From contig DBZV01000052.1 of the NCBI GenBank assembly GCA_002311865.1, positions 3,945-11,694 on the forward strand: a DNA stretch of 7,750 nucleotides, given 5' to 3'. The DNA comes from Dehalococcoidia bacterium UBA1151 (GTDB lineage: Bacteria; Chloroflexota; Dehalococcoidia; Lucifugimonadales; Lucifugimonadaceae). The position numbers and the translations under genes are program-made. The notes below the pieces were generated by a model that was not told the DNA's origin, did no database searches, and saw only the letters and a program-made list of their open reading frames with translations. Each line of letters begins with the position of its first letter. Within the stretch, counting starts at the first letter, position 1. This document shows positions 1 to 5,539 of this stretch, piece after piece.

Positions 1-353
1 CGGTCCTTGCGCATCTGATGCATGATGTGAATATCTGAAGCCGACAGGAACGTGTGTATCCGGGGCCGCTTCGCACCCTTAATCGCCTCTGCTGCCGCGT
101 CAATGTCACTAGCGACAGCGCGCGCAAGCGAGCAGATTATCGGGCCTTCGATCTCCTCGGCGATCTGTTGAATCGCCTTGAAATCTCCTGGTGAGCTGGC
201 CGCAAAGCCGGCCTCAATCACGTCAACCTTCATCGCCTGGAGGTGTCGAGCAATGCGGAGTTTTTCATCAGCCGTAAGACCCGCACCGGCGGTCTGTTCG
301 CCGTCGCGCAGTGTGGTATCGAAGATGATTACCTTGTCTTTGTTGCTGCTCAT
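1..353 (-). CDS. leuA: 2-isopropylmalate synthase, N-terminal part (runs off left edge)
   Basis: First committed step of leucine synthesis: condenses acetyl-CoA with 2-ketoisovalerate, the product of the upstream ilv pathway. Only the first 117 codons are present. The N-terminus of the HMGL-like TIM barrel is clear: FDTTLRDGEQ at residues 11-20 (R16, D17 at the catalytic and metal site), DVIEAGF at 44-50, SSPGDF at 53-58, the LARAV segment near 76-80 and RIHTFLSASDIH at 98-109. The SSPGDF and SDIH signatures favour LeuA over citramalate or homocitrate synthase, but the C-terminal regulatory domain that would settle this is outside. The ATG at 353-351 is preceded by GGAGA with a 7-base spacer. 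It follows ilvC after 53 bases with no terminator, so it is co-transcribed. Oddity: the usual GEQSPG loop reads GEQTAG. Family call is firm; LeuA versus CimA is fairly sure. Confidence 0.9.
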   Translation of the reverse strand, partial: MSSNKDKVIIFDTTLRDGEQTAGAGLTADEKLRIARHLQAMKVDVIEAGFAASSPGDFKAIQQIAEEIEGPIICSLARAVASDIDAAAEAIKGAKRPRIHTFLSASDIHIMHQMRKD

Positions 354-406
354 ATCGTTTTCTCCGGCCGCCCCAGGAATCGGTTCAGATTCTTGAGTCT
401 CCAGTA

Positions 407-1405
407 TTAGACCGTGGACTTGAGGAAAGGCATCATGGCTCTCAGCTCTCGACCAATCTCTTCTACCGGGTGATCCAGATTCTCTTTCTGGAGTCGTTTG
501 TATCTCGGGAGCCCCTCGTCATTTTCAGCAATCCACTCTCTGGCAAATTCGCCCGACTGGATCTGACGCAGAGCTTCCCGCATGTTTTCCTTGACGTGTT
601 CATCTATTATTTGCGGGCCCCGAGTGTAGTCCCCGTACTCGGCAGTTGTGCTGATGGAGTAGCGCATCCCCTCAAGACCGTTTTCGTAGATCATGTCCAC
701 GATCAATTTCAGTTCGTGCAGTACCTCGAAGTAGGCCGACTCTGGCTGGTACCCGGCTTCCGTCAGGACCTCATAGCCGGCCTTGATAAGGCTTGTCACG
801 CCACCGCATAGAACAGCTTGCTCACCAAATAGATCTGTCTCTGTCTCTTCTTTGAACGTAGTCTCCAGGATTCCTGCCCGGCCTCCGCCAACGCCAGAGC
901 CGTACGCCAGCGCTCGGGCATGCGCACGACCTGTGTAGTCCTGATGGACGGCGATCAGGCAAGGTACCCCAGAACCAGACTCAAATACCGATCGGAACCG
1001 GTGACCCGGCGCCTTTGGGGCGATCATGGTCACATCGATATTCTCCGACGGAGCGATCGTCTCGTAGTGAATATTGAACCCGTGGGCGAACATCAGCATG
1101 TCGCCTTCATCCAGGTTCGGCTCAACGTCCTCTCGGTACACCTTCGGTTGCGTGGTGTCCGGGAGGCAGAGCATGATCACATCGGCCATTTTGGTCGCAT
1201 CAGCGTTGGAGAGAACCTCAAAGCCATCGGCTTCCGCGATCTCCTTGCTTTTGGAACCTTCGTAGAGCCCAACGACTACGTTGTAACCGGAGTCCTTGAG
1301 GTTCTGCGCGTGCGCATGTCCCTGGCTGCCATAGCCAATAATGGCGATGGTTGACTCCTTCAATGACGAAGTGTCGATGTCTGCATCGTAGTAGATCGTT
1401 GCCAT
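407..1405 (-). CDS. ilvC: Ketol-acid reductoisomerase (class I, short form)
   Basis: Converts 2-acetolactate (or 2-aceto-2-hydroxybutyrate) to the dihydroxy acid by Mg-dependent alkyl migration and NAD(P)H reduction; cytosolic. At 332 aa it has the length of class I enzymes. The N-terminal Rossmann domain has GYGSQGHAHAQNLKDSG at residues 24-40. The active-site set is present: H108, K131, D191 and E195 in DLFGEQAVLCGG, E227, E231 and S252. The C-terminal knotted helical domain is complete. The cofactor loop after strand beta-2 reads GLYEGSKSK (46-54): the serines that normally contact the NADPH 2'-phosphate are kept, but the common Arg at position 48 is Tyr. The lysine motif reads KAPGH rather than KGPGH. 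The ATG is preceded by AAAGGG with a short spacer. It lies 73 bases after ilvN and 53 before leuA on the same strand. Confidence 0.97.
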   Translation of the reverse strand: MATIYYDADIDTSSLKESTIAIIGYGSQGHAHAQNLKDSGYNVVVGLYEGSKSKEIAEADGFEVLSNADATKMADVIMLCLPDTTQPKVYREDVEPNLDEGDMLMFAHGFNIHYETIAPSENIDVTMIAPKAPGHRFRSVFESGSGVPCLIAVHQDYTGRAHARALAYGSGVGGGRAGILETTFKEETETDLFGEQAVLCGGVTSLIKAGYEVLTEAGYQPESAYFEVLHELKLIVDMIYENGLEGMRYSISTTAEYGDYTRGPQIIDEHVKENMREALRQIQSGEFAREWIAENDEGLPRYKRLQKENLDHPVEEIGRELRAMMPFLKSTV

Positions 1406-1478
1406 TTGGCCCTTTCTTGATCCTTCACGCCCGCACTTGCTTGTGGGCGCCGATAACTAAGTTAGCGAATACCTGTTT

Positions 1479-2087
1479 CTATACGGACCCGGAGTCCGCT
1501 GATTGCGCGACCCAAATGTCTGATTCCTGGCCTTTCACGTTGAAACCGTCCTTGCCACCTTCAACCAGCGCGGCACGCGGCATGGCTACCCTGCCCGTCC
1601 GCATGACTTCTCTGACCCCAAAAGGACGCAGCAGGGAGATCATGGAGTCGATCTTGTCGGGGTCGCCGGTCGCCTCAATCCCAATTGCTTGTGCACCGAC
1701 ATCAACAATTTTGGCGCGGAATATCTCCACCAGCTGCATGATTTCGCCCCGTGTTTCAGCGCTTGCCATCACCTTCACCAGCGCCATCTCCCGCCAGACG
1801 ATATCAAGGTCCGTCACGTCCGTAACTTCAACAACATCAATGAGCTTGTCCAGCTGCATCGCAACGTGCGAGACAATGCTGGGGTCTCCCTCAACTTCAA
1901 ATGTCATGCGAGAGAATCCCGGGCGCTCCGCTTTGCCAACTACAAGGCTGGCGATGTTGAAGCCTCGACGTCTGAACAGGCCCGCCACGCGGGCGAGGAC
2001 GCCCGGCCGGTCCTGAACCAGTGCGATAACAGTTCTCTTGCTCAGCCCTTGAGAGCTGGAGCTGGGTGTGGATCCATTCATGCTCAT
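1479..2087 (-). CDS. ilvN: Acetolactate synthase regulatory (small) subunit
   Basis: Regulatory partner of IlvB; it activates the large subunit and normally binds the branched-chain feedback inhibitor. 202 aa. An N-terminal tail of about 17 Ser-rich residues is followed by an ACT domain (about 18-92) with DRPGVLARVAGLFRRRGFNI at 26-45. Then comes the small-subunit C-terminal domain (about 98-175), including WREMALVKV, FRAKIVDVG and RPFGVREVMRTG. A further tail of about 28 residues follows. The ATG at 2087-2085 overlaps the ilvB TGA as ATGA, and GAGG inside the last ilvB codons lies 7 bases upstream, so translation is probably coupled and subunit amounts matched. A second in-frame ATG two codons later is a less well placed alternative start. 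Longer than the ~160-170 aa of many IlvN/IlvH proteins because of both tails. Confidence 0.95.
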   Translation of the reverse strand: MSMNGSTPSSSSQGLSKRTVIALVQDRPGVLARVAGLFRRRGFNIASLVVGKAERPGFSRMTFEVEGDPSIVSHVAMQLDKLIDVVEVTDVTDLDIVWREMALVKVMASAETRGEIMQLVEIFRAKIVDVGAQAIGIEATGDPDKIDSMISLLRPFGVREVMRTGRVAMPRAALVEGGKDGFNVKGQESDIWVAQSADSGSV

Positions 2088-3775
2088 GCCGGTTCCTCAA
2101 TCAACTGCTCAATGCTTTCGCCCGCGGGGATCATCGGGTATACGTTTTCATCAGCGCGAATCACGAAATCAATGACAACGGGGCCATCGTGCTCCATCGC
2201 CTTCCGTATGGTCGCCTCGAGATCATCCTGGCTGGTACAGCGCAATCCCAAAATGCCAAACGCCTCCGCCAGCTTCACGAAATCCGGGTTGCCAGTGTAT
2301 GCGTTGGCATAGAAGCCCTTGTCATACATCATGTCCTGCCACTGTGTAATCATCCCCAGCATGTTATTGTTGAGGATGGCGTACTTCACCGGCAGGTTGT
2401 TCTCTTTGACCGTAGCCAGTTCAGACATCGTCATCTGGAATCCGCCGTCACCGGCGATCGACCAGACCACAGAGTCTGGATTGCCAACCTGAACGCCCAT
2501 CGCGGCCGGAACTTCAAATCCCATAGTGCCAAGACCGCCAGATGTGTGCCAGTTGTTGGGTTCGGCGGACTGCCAGAACTGGGCGGCCCACATCTGGTGC
2601 TGCCCAACGCCGGTCACCATGTGACCTTTTCCGCCGGTGACGTCGGAGATCGTCTTGACCACGTGCTGCCCAAGCAGCTCGTCAGTTTCGCGAATCTTCA
2701 GCGAGGGATGCTCAGCCTTCAGATGTTCAATACGACGAACCCAATCCGTGTGAGTGCTCTTCGATACCTCGGGAATTAATTGCCGCAGCACTGCCTTCAG
2801 ATCACCAATGACCGCGACATTCGCCTTGACGTTCTTATCGATCTCAGTGGGGTCAACGTCGATGTGAATCTTCTTGGACTTCTGTGCGAACCGTTTGGTG
2901 TCGCCAGTAATTCGGTCGTCGAAGCGTGCACCGGCCGCAATGATCAGGTCGGCTTCTTCCAGCGCCAGACTTGCGTACGCATGGCCGTGCATGCCGGGCA
3001 TCCCGACACTTAGCGGGTGCGCCGTTGGGATGCCGCTGATGCCGAGCAGAGTTGTAATAACCGGAATTTCCGCCTTTTCTACCAACTCCCGGAGCTCATC
3101 CCACGCCTTTGAGATTAAGACGCCATGGCCCGCCAGGACAACTGGACGCTCAGCCTCTTCGATCAATTTCGCGGCGGCTTTTACATCTTCAATATTGCCC
3201 TCACCGGGCGGATTGTAGCCGGGCAGATCCACTTCCTCCGGCCAGTCGAACTGGGCCATCTCCTGGAAGACGTCCTTGGGAATATCAATCAACACAGGCC
3301 CTGGGCGACCGGTTCTGGCGATGTGAAATGCCTCGCGCATGGTCCGTGCGATGTCAGCGGCTCTCATCACTAGGTAATTGTGCTTTGTTACAGGGAGCGT
3401 AGCCCCAGTGATATCGGTCTCCTGGAAGGCGTCACGACCGATTGCGGCGCGGTTAACCTGGCCGGTGATTGCAACCACTGGTGCTGAGTCCATGCTGGCC
3501 GTGGCCAGCCCGGTGATCAGATTCGTGGCTCCGGGACCAGATGTGGCGAACACCACTCCAACTTTGCCGGTTGAACGTGCGTAGCCGTCTGCCGCGTGGG
3601 CGCCGCCCTGTTCGTGGCGAACCAGGATATGACGAAGCTCCGGCCACTGACCCAGCACTCCGTACAGTGGCAGAATTGCTCCACCGGGCAACCCGAATAC
3701 GACGTCAACGCCTTCCCGCACCAAAGACTCGCAGACAATCTGCGCCCCGGAAAGTTCGTTTCCTTCGTTACTCAT
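2084..3775 (-). CDS. ilvB: Acetolactate synthase catalytic (large) subunit
   Basis: ThDP-, Mg- and FAD-dependent enzyme that joins two pyruvates (or pyruvate and 2-ketobutyrate), the first common step to Val, Leu and Ile. 563 aa, the usual length. The N-terminal ThDP PYR domain holds the catalytic Glu55 in RHEQGGAHAADGYARSTG (53-70) and the SGPGATN motif (79-85). The central FAD-binding domain (about 190-350) has GHGV and ARFDDRITG. The C-terminal PP domain has GLGTMGF at 414-420 and the ThDP motif GDGGFQM at 442-448, paired with NNNMLGM at 469-475. QWQ (478-480) keeps the Trp lining the herbicide site. Small differences from the commonest sequences are GFEVPAA for GFGLPAA and NNNML for NNGYL. 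The ATG has AGAGGAAGG just upstream. First gene of the operon, behind the T-box leader. Confidence 0.97.
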   Translation of the reverse strand: MSNEGNELSGAQIVCESLVREGVDVVFGLPGGAILPLYGVLGQWPELRHILVRHEQGGAHAADGYARSTGKVGVVFATSGPGATNLITGLATASMDSAPVVAITGQVNRAAIGRDAFQETDITGATLPVTKHNYLVMRAADIARTMREAFHIARTGRPGPVLIDIPKDVFQEMAQFDWPEEVDLPGYNPPGEGNIEDVKAAAKLIEEAERPVVLAGHGVLISKAWDELRELVEKAEIPVITTLLGISGIPTAHPLSVGMPGMHGHAYASLALEEADLIIAAGARFDDRITGDTKRFAQKSKKIHIDVDPTEIDKNVKANVAVIGDLKAVLRQLIPEVSKSTHTDWVRRIEHLKAEHPSLKIRETDELLGQHVVKTISDVTGGKGHMVTGVGQHQMWAAQFWQSAEPNNWHTSGGLGTMGFEVPAAMGVQVGNPDSVVWSIAGDGGFQMTMSELATVKENNLPVKYAILNNNMLGMITQWQDMMYDKGFYANAYTGNPDFVKLAEAFGILGLRCTSQDDLEATIRKAMEHDGPVVIDFVIRADENVYPMIPAGESIEQLIEEPA

Positions 3776-3835
3776 AACCCTTCCTCTTCATCCTATTCGC
3801 TTGGCCGTTATCGACACTTCAGTACCCTCGGTCAC

Positions 3836-3864
3836 AAAAAAACCCCGTCCCACTGGACGAGGTT
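3836..3864 (-). terminator. Intrinsic terminator 2, downstream of the T-box
   Basis: AACCTCGTCC (3864-3855) pairs with GGACGGGGTT (3850-3841) over 10 base pairs with one G-U, around an AGTG loop, and runs into seven T (3842-3836). It lies between terminator 1 and the ilvB ribosome binding site, with no second T-box core before it. Its arms closely copy those of terminator 1, and its 5' arm is perfectly complementary to the terminator 1 3' arm (3915-3906). It must be bypassed for ilvB to be expressed from the leader promoter. Confidence 0.88.
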
Positions 3865-3901
3865 GAATGATTGGTTGGCCTACGGTCTGGCGAACTTAAA
3901 T

Positions 3902-3929
3902 AAAAAACCTCGTCCTTCGAAGGACGAGG
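3902..3929 (-). terminator. Intrinsic terminator 1 of the T-box leader
   Basis: A 22-base perfect inverted repeat (3929-3908, arms starting CCTCGTCC and ending GGACGAGG, giving about 9 pairs around a TCGA loop) is followed by six T (3907-3902). It is the off-state structure of the T-box switch. Its 5' arm is shared with the antiterminator. Confidence 0.95.
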
Positions 3930-3955
3930 CAAAAGCCCCGCGGTACCACCCTCGT
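3924..3955 (-). promoter_or_regulatory. T-box antiterminator helix
   Basis: ACGAGG at 3955-3950 pairs with CCTCGT at 3929-3924, which is also the 5' arm of the first terminator, so the two structures exclude each other. The tRNA acceptor end would bind the TGGT bulge at 3948-3945. Both the sequence and the pairing match the canonical T-box arrangement. Confidence 0.9.
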
Positions 3956-4124
3956 TGCCCGCCAGCACCTTACACATACCAATGCAGACCACTTATTTAG
4001 GTTCGCTCCCGGACGAGTTCCCAAGGGATAAGGCGTCGGACTTCCACTAACTCCGATTCGCTGCTGCCCACCGTACCCGGTACTACTTCCGATCTCAGCG
4101 TATTCGATTTTTCACGAAAGACAG

Positions 4125-4133
4125 ATTATAGCA
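4125..4133 (-). promoter_or_regulatory. Extended -10 promoter of the ilv-leu operon
   Basis: Reads TGCTATAAT on the minus strand: a consensus -10 TATAAT (4130-4125) with the TGn extension. No good -35 hexamer lies 16-18 bases upstream, consistent with an extended -10 promoter. The start of transcription would be about 4118-4115, just ahead of stem I of the T-box. A weaker TATACA-like box lies a little further upstream (near 4146). Confidence 0.75.
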
Positions 4134-4174
4134 CTCATGTATGTATAACGCTTCATCTACTCCCCGCGCACACC

Positions 4175-4229
4175 TCGTTGCCGTGTGCAGTTACCCGCGG
4201 TCCTGCCGTCAGTACCAGCTTCGCTGTGT
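4175..4229. repeat. 55-base direct repeat, copy 1
   Basis: Matches 4431-4485 with 5 mismatches in 55. The inner 44 bases (4186-4229 against 4442-4485) differ at only three positions. The core includes GTTACCCGCGG and CAGTACCAGCTT. It lies just upstream of the ilv promoter. No coding sense was seen in it. Confidence 0.9.
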
Positions 4230-4261
4230 AAATCAAATACGGATGCTCCGCCCACCACCAC

Positions 4262-4416
4262 CGTCATCCCGGAATCGGAGGATTAGCGGAGATATCCGGG
4301 ATCCATGCACGCATAAACAAGACATCACACTGCGAGCGGTGAGACGATTAAGAATGAAGCGGCGTTATTGTTGACCACGCGTGGATCCCCCTCACCTACC
4401 GGCGTCCGGGATGACG
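4262..4416. repeat. 155-base non-coding element with 12-base terminal inverted repeats
   Basis: Starts with CGTCATCCCGGA (4262-4273) and ends with its exact reverse complement TCCGGGATGACG (4405-4416). Each end is itself a palindrome-like unit: the left runs CATCCCGG...CCGGGATCCATGCACGC (to 4312); the right, read on the other strand, runs CATCCCGG...GGGATCCACGCG (to about 4377). It thus looks like two copies of a dispersed GTCATCCCGG-type repeat in opposite orientation. No transposase is present and I see no clear target duplication, so it could be a MITE-like element or two REP-like units that landed near each other. Confidence 0.6.
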
Positions 4417-4430
4417 TTACTCGTCGGTGA

Positions 4431-4485
4431 TCGTTGCGGTTTGCAGTTACCCGCGGCCCTGCCGCCAGTACCAGCTTGGCTGTGT
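4431..4485. repeat. 55-base direct repeat, copy 2
   Basis: Second copy of the repeat at 4175-4229, in the same orientation, about 90 bases before the probable start of the plus-strand acetyltransferase gene. The two copies bracket the inverted-repeat element at 4262-4416. Confidence 0.9.
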
Positions 4486-4512
4486 CAGAGACTCTGCCAC
4501 CTGACGAAATTT

Positions 4513-4521
4513 TGCTAGACT
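4513..4521 (+). promoter_or_regulatory. Possible extended -10 promoter for the GNAT gene
   Basis: TGCTAGACT carries the TGn extension and four of six -10 consensus bases. There is no clear -35. It would start transcription near 4528, about 45 bases before the preferred ATG at 4573. Weak and unproven. Confidence 0.3.
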
Positions 4522-4572
4522 CCCCTGAATGTTCAAGCAACGGGGATGGGATGGCCGTGGCCAAGTGGCGGC

Positions 4573-5529
4573 ATGAGTCTGAGCAGCACCACAGACGAAA
4601 TCCAGATAAGACCATTTAGATGGGATGACGTCGCGCCTCTCGTAGATGTGATGCATCGCGCGGGCACTCATCCATTCGAATACGCGGACAATCCGTTGGA
4701 GACCTTCAAACTCTCACTGGAGACTCCTCGTCTGGATCCAACAAGAGACATTCTTGTCGCAGACTCAGGCGCCAGGCTTGAGGGTTGGGTCAGGGTTGAT
4801 ATTGAACCTGGGACATCAAGAGCCATTGTTGGCCTGGGAGTCGATCCCGATCTGGATGCGGTCGCGATGCGACCAAGACTGCTCAGGATGGCACGCGACC
4901 TGGCTATCGAGTACGGCATGAACACGCTCCACGTACCCGTTGATGCCACCGACAACGAAGCTCGGATGACGGTCGGGTCAATTGGGATGCGTGCAGTCCG
5001 GGTTTACCACGGCATGGAATACCACCCGGCCCCCGCCTATCTTGGCGGCAACCATCGACCCGTGCCTGATGGATACAGCGTACGCACGATGACCAACGAC
5101 GAAGAGGACATTGAACGTTTGATGAATGTCCAGAACACGGCCTTCGAGGGCTCGTGGGGTTATGAGGCAAACACGATTCCAGATATCGAGGCCTCCCTCC
5201 GTCTGCCCGGACAAGGACCAGAGTGGGTCAAGATGGTCGATAACTCTGCTGGCGAAACCGCTGGCTACGTTTGGACCAAGTTTGAGCCGTCTGACGGCAT
5301 GAGCATCGGCTACATCGGTATGGTTGGAGTCCATCCCGGTTACCGTCGTCTGGGACTTGGAAGCGTAATCACGGCCGCGGGAGTGAAGCTCTTGCGCGAT
5401 TCGGGTGCGGGCGTAATCAAACTTGAAGTCGATCGCGATAACAAAGCAGCACGACGCGTCTACAAAGATCTCGGCTTCAGCCGGACTGGCGAAACGACCT
5501 GGTACGAGCTGGACCTGAGCGCCGGCTGA
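4573..5529 (+). CDS. Two-domain GNAT acetyltransferase (mycothiol synthase-like layout)
   Basis: Predicted acetyl-CoA-dependent N-acyltransferase; substrate unknown. From the ATG at 4573 it is 318 aa. An in-frame ATG at 4546 would add nine residues, two of them Trp, but has no usable ribosome binding site, so 4573 (weak AGTGG upstream) is preferred. There are two tandem GNAT folds. The N-terminal one (about 10-150) is degenerate and lacks the acetyl-CoA loop. The C-terminal one (about 165-318) is intact, with VGVHPGYRRLGLG, i.e. the R/QxxGxG/A pyrophosphate-binding loop, at about residues 251-263 and LEVDRDNKAARRVYKDLGF at about 284-302. A degenerate plus active GNAT pair of about 315 aa is the plan of MshD, but many uncharacterised GNATs share it. 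The gene ends exactly where the convergent glycosyltransferase gene ends. Confidence 0.9.
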   Translation: MSLSSTTDEIQIRPFRWDDVAPLVDVMHRAGTHPFEYADNPLETFKLSLETPRLDPTRDILVADSGARLEGWVRVDIEPGTSRAIVGLGVDPDLDAVAMRPRLLRMARDLAIEYGMNTLHVPVDATDNEARMTVGSIGMRAVRVYHGMEYHPAPAYLGGNHRPVPDGYSVRTMTNDEEDIERLMNVQNTAFEGSWGYEANTIPDIEASLRLPGQGPEWVKMVDNSAGETAGYVWTKFEPSDGMSIGYIGMVGVHPGYRRLGLGSVITAAGVKLLRDSGAGVIKLEVDRDNKAARRVYKDLGFSRTGETTWYELDLSAG

Positions 5530-5539
5530 CTATCCGGCG
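5520..5539. terminator. Hairpin over the touching stop codons of convergent genes
   Basis: CGCCGG (5520-5525) pairs with CCGGCG (5534-5539) around an 8-base loop that contains the TGA of the plus-strand gene (5527-5529) and the TAG of the minus-strand gene (5532-5530). The stem is only 6 bp and there is no T-run on either side, so it is at best a weak bidirectional terminator or 3'-end stabiliser. Confidence 0.35.

Larger units (their letters stand above)
3902..4118 (-). promoter_or_regulatory. T-box riboswitch, transcriptional, candidate specifier CUC (Leu)
   Basis: Leader RNA read right to left ahead of ilvB. The basal stem I helix pairs CGCT (4100-4097) with AGCG (4007-4004). A GA-rich kink segment and a CGG/CCG helix (4092-4090 with 4013-4011) enclose the specifier loop. 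That loop has the AGTA S-turn strand at 4087-4084 and GAA (4020-4018) opposite, directly followed by CTC (4017-4015), the candidate specifier codon for tRNA-Leu(GAG). The apical part GGAGTTAGTGGAAGTCCGAC (4053-4034) resembles the usual distal stem I strand. The T-box core AACGAGGGTGGTACCGCG (3956-3939) is near-perfect. The UGGN bulge is TGGT (3948-3945), so N = U would pair with an A73 discriminator, as expected for tRNA-Leu. Uncharged tRNA should stabilise the antiterminator and allow ilvBNC-leuA transcription. The class is certain; the specifier reading is probable. Confidence 0.95.
4134..4572. other. Non-coding divergent intergenic region
   Basis: About 440 bases between the ilv promoter (minus) and the acetyltransferase start (plus). 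Apart from the two direct repeats, the inverted-repeat element, a GCACAC/GTGTGC hairpin (4168-4173 with 4183-4188) and a CAGAGACTCTG palindrome (4486-4496), I see no gene, tRNA or convincing small RNA. The short open frames crossing it have no ribosome binding sites and no recognisable protein. Confidence 0.7.

Noticed and set aside
1428..1449. Hairpin between ilvN and ilvC
   Set aside because: The stem is short (3 + 4 bp with a 2-base bulge) and no T-run follows on the minus strand. Not convincing as a terminator or processing site.
920..2779. Long plus-strand open frames antisense to ilvC, ilvN and ilvB
   Set aside because: They are shadows of strongly conserved minus-strand enzymes, with basic, low-complexity translations and no family resemblance.
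3818..3834. Second, degenerate T-box core (ACCGAGGGTACTGAAG) before ilvB
   Set aside because: It lacks the TGGTACCGCG part and lies downstream of terminator 2, where it could not act as its antiterminator. Similarity is probably chance.
3776..3840. A second promoter between terminator 2 and ilvB (TTGTGA ... GATAAC)
   Set aside because: The hexamers match consensus poorly and the spacing is 19 bases, so there is no real support for a T-box-independent promoter.
4134..4572. CRISPR array
   Set aside because: Only two copies of a 55-base repeat, 256 bases apart, with an inverted-repeat element between them; no regular spacer pattern.
4325..4671. Short minus-strand open frames in the intergenic region and start of the GNAT gene
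   Set aside because: No ribosome binding sites and no recognisable protein pattern; they run through repeats and antisense to a clear gene.
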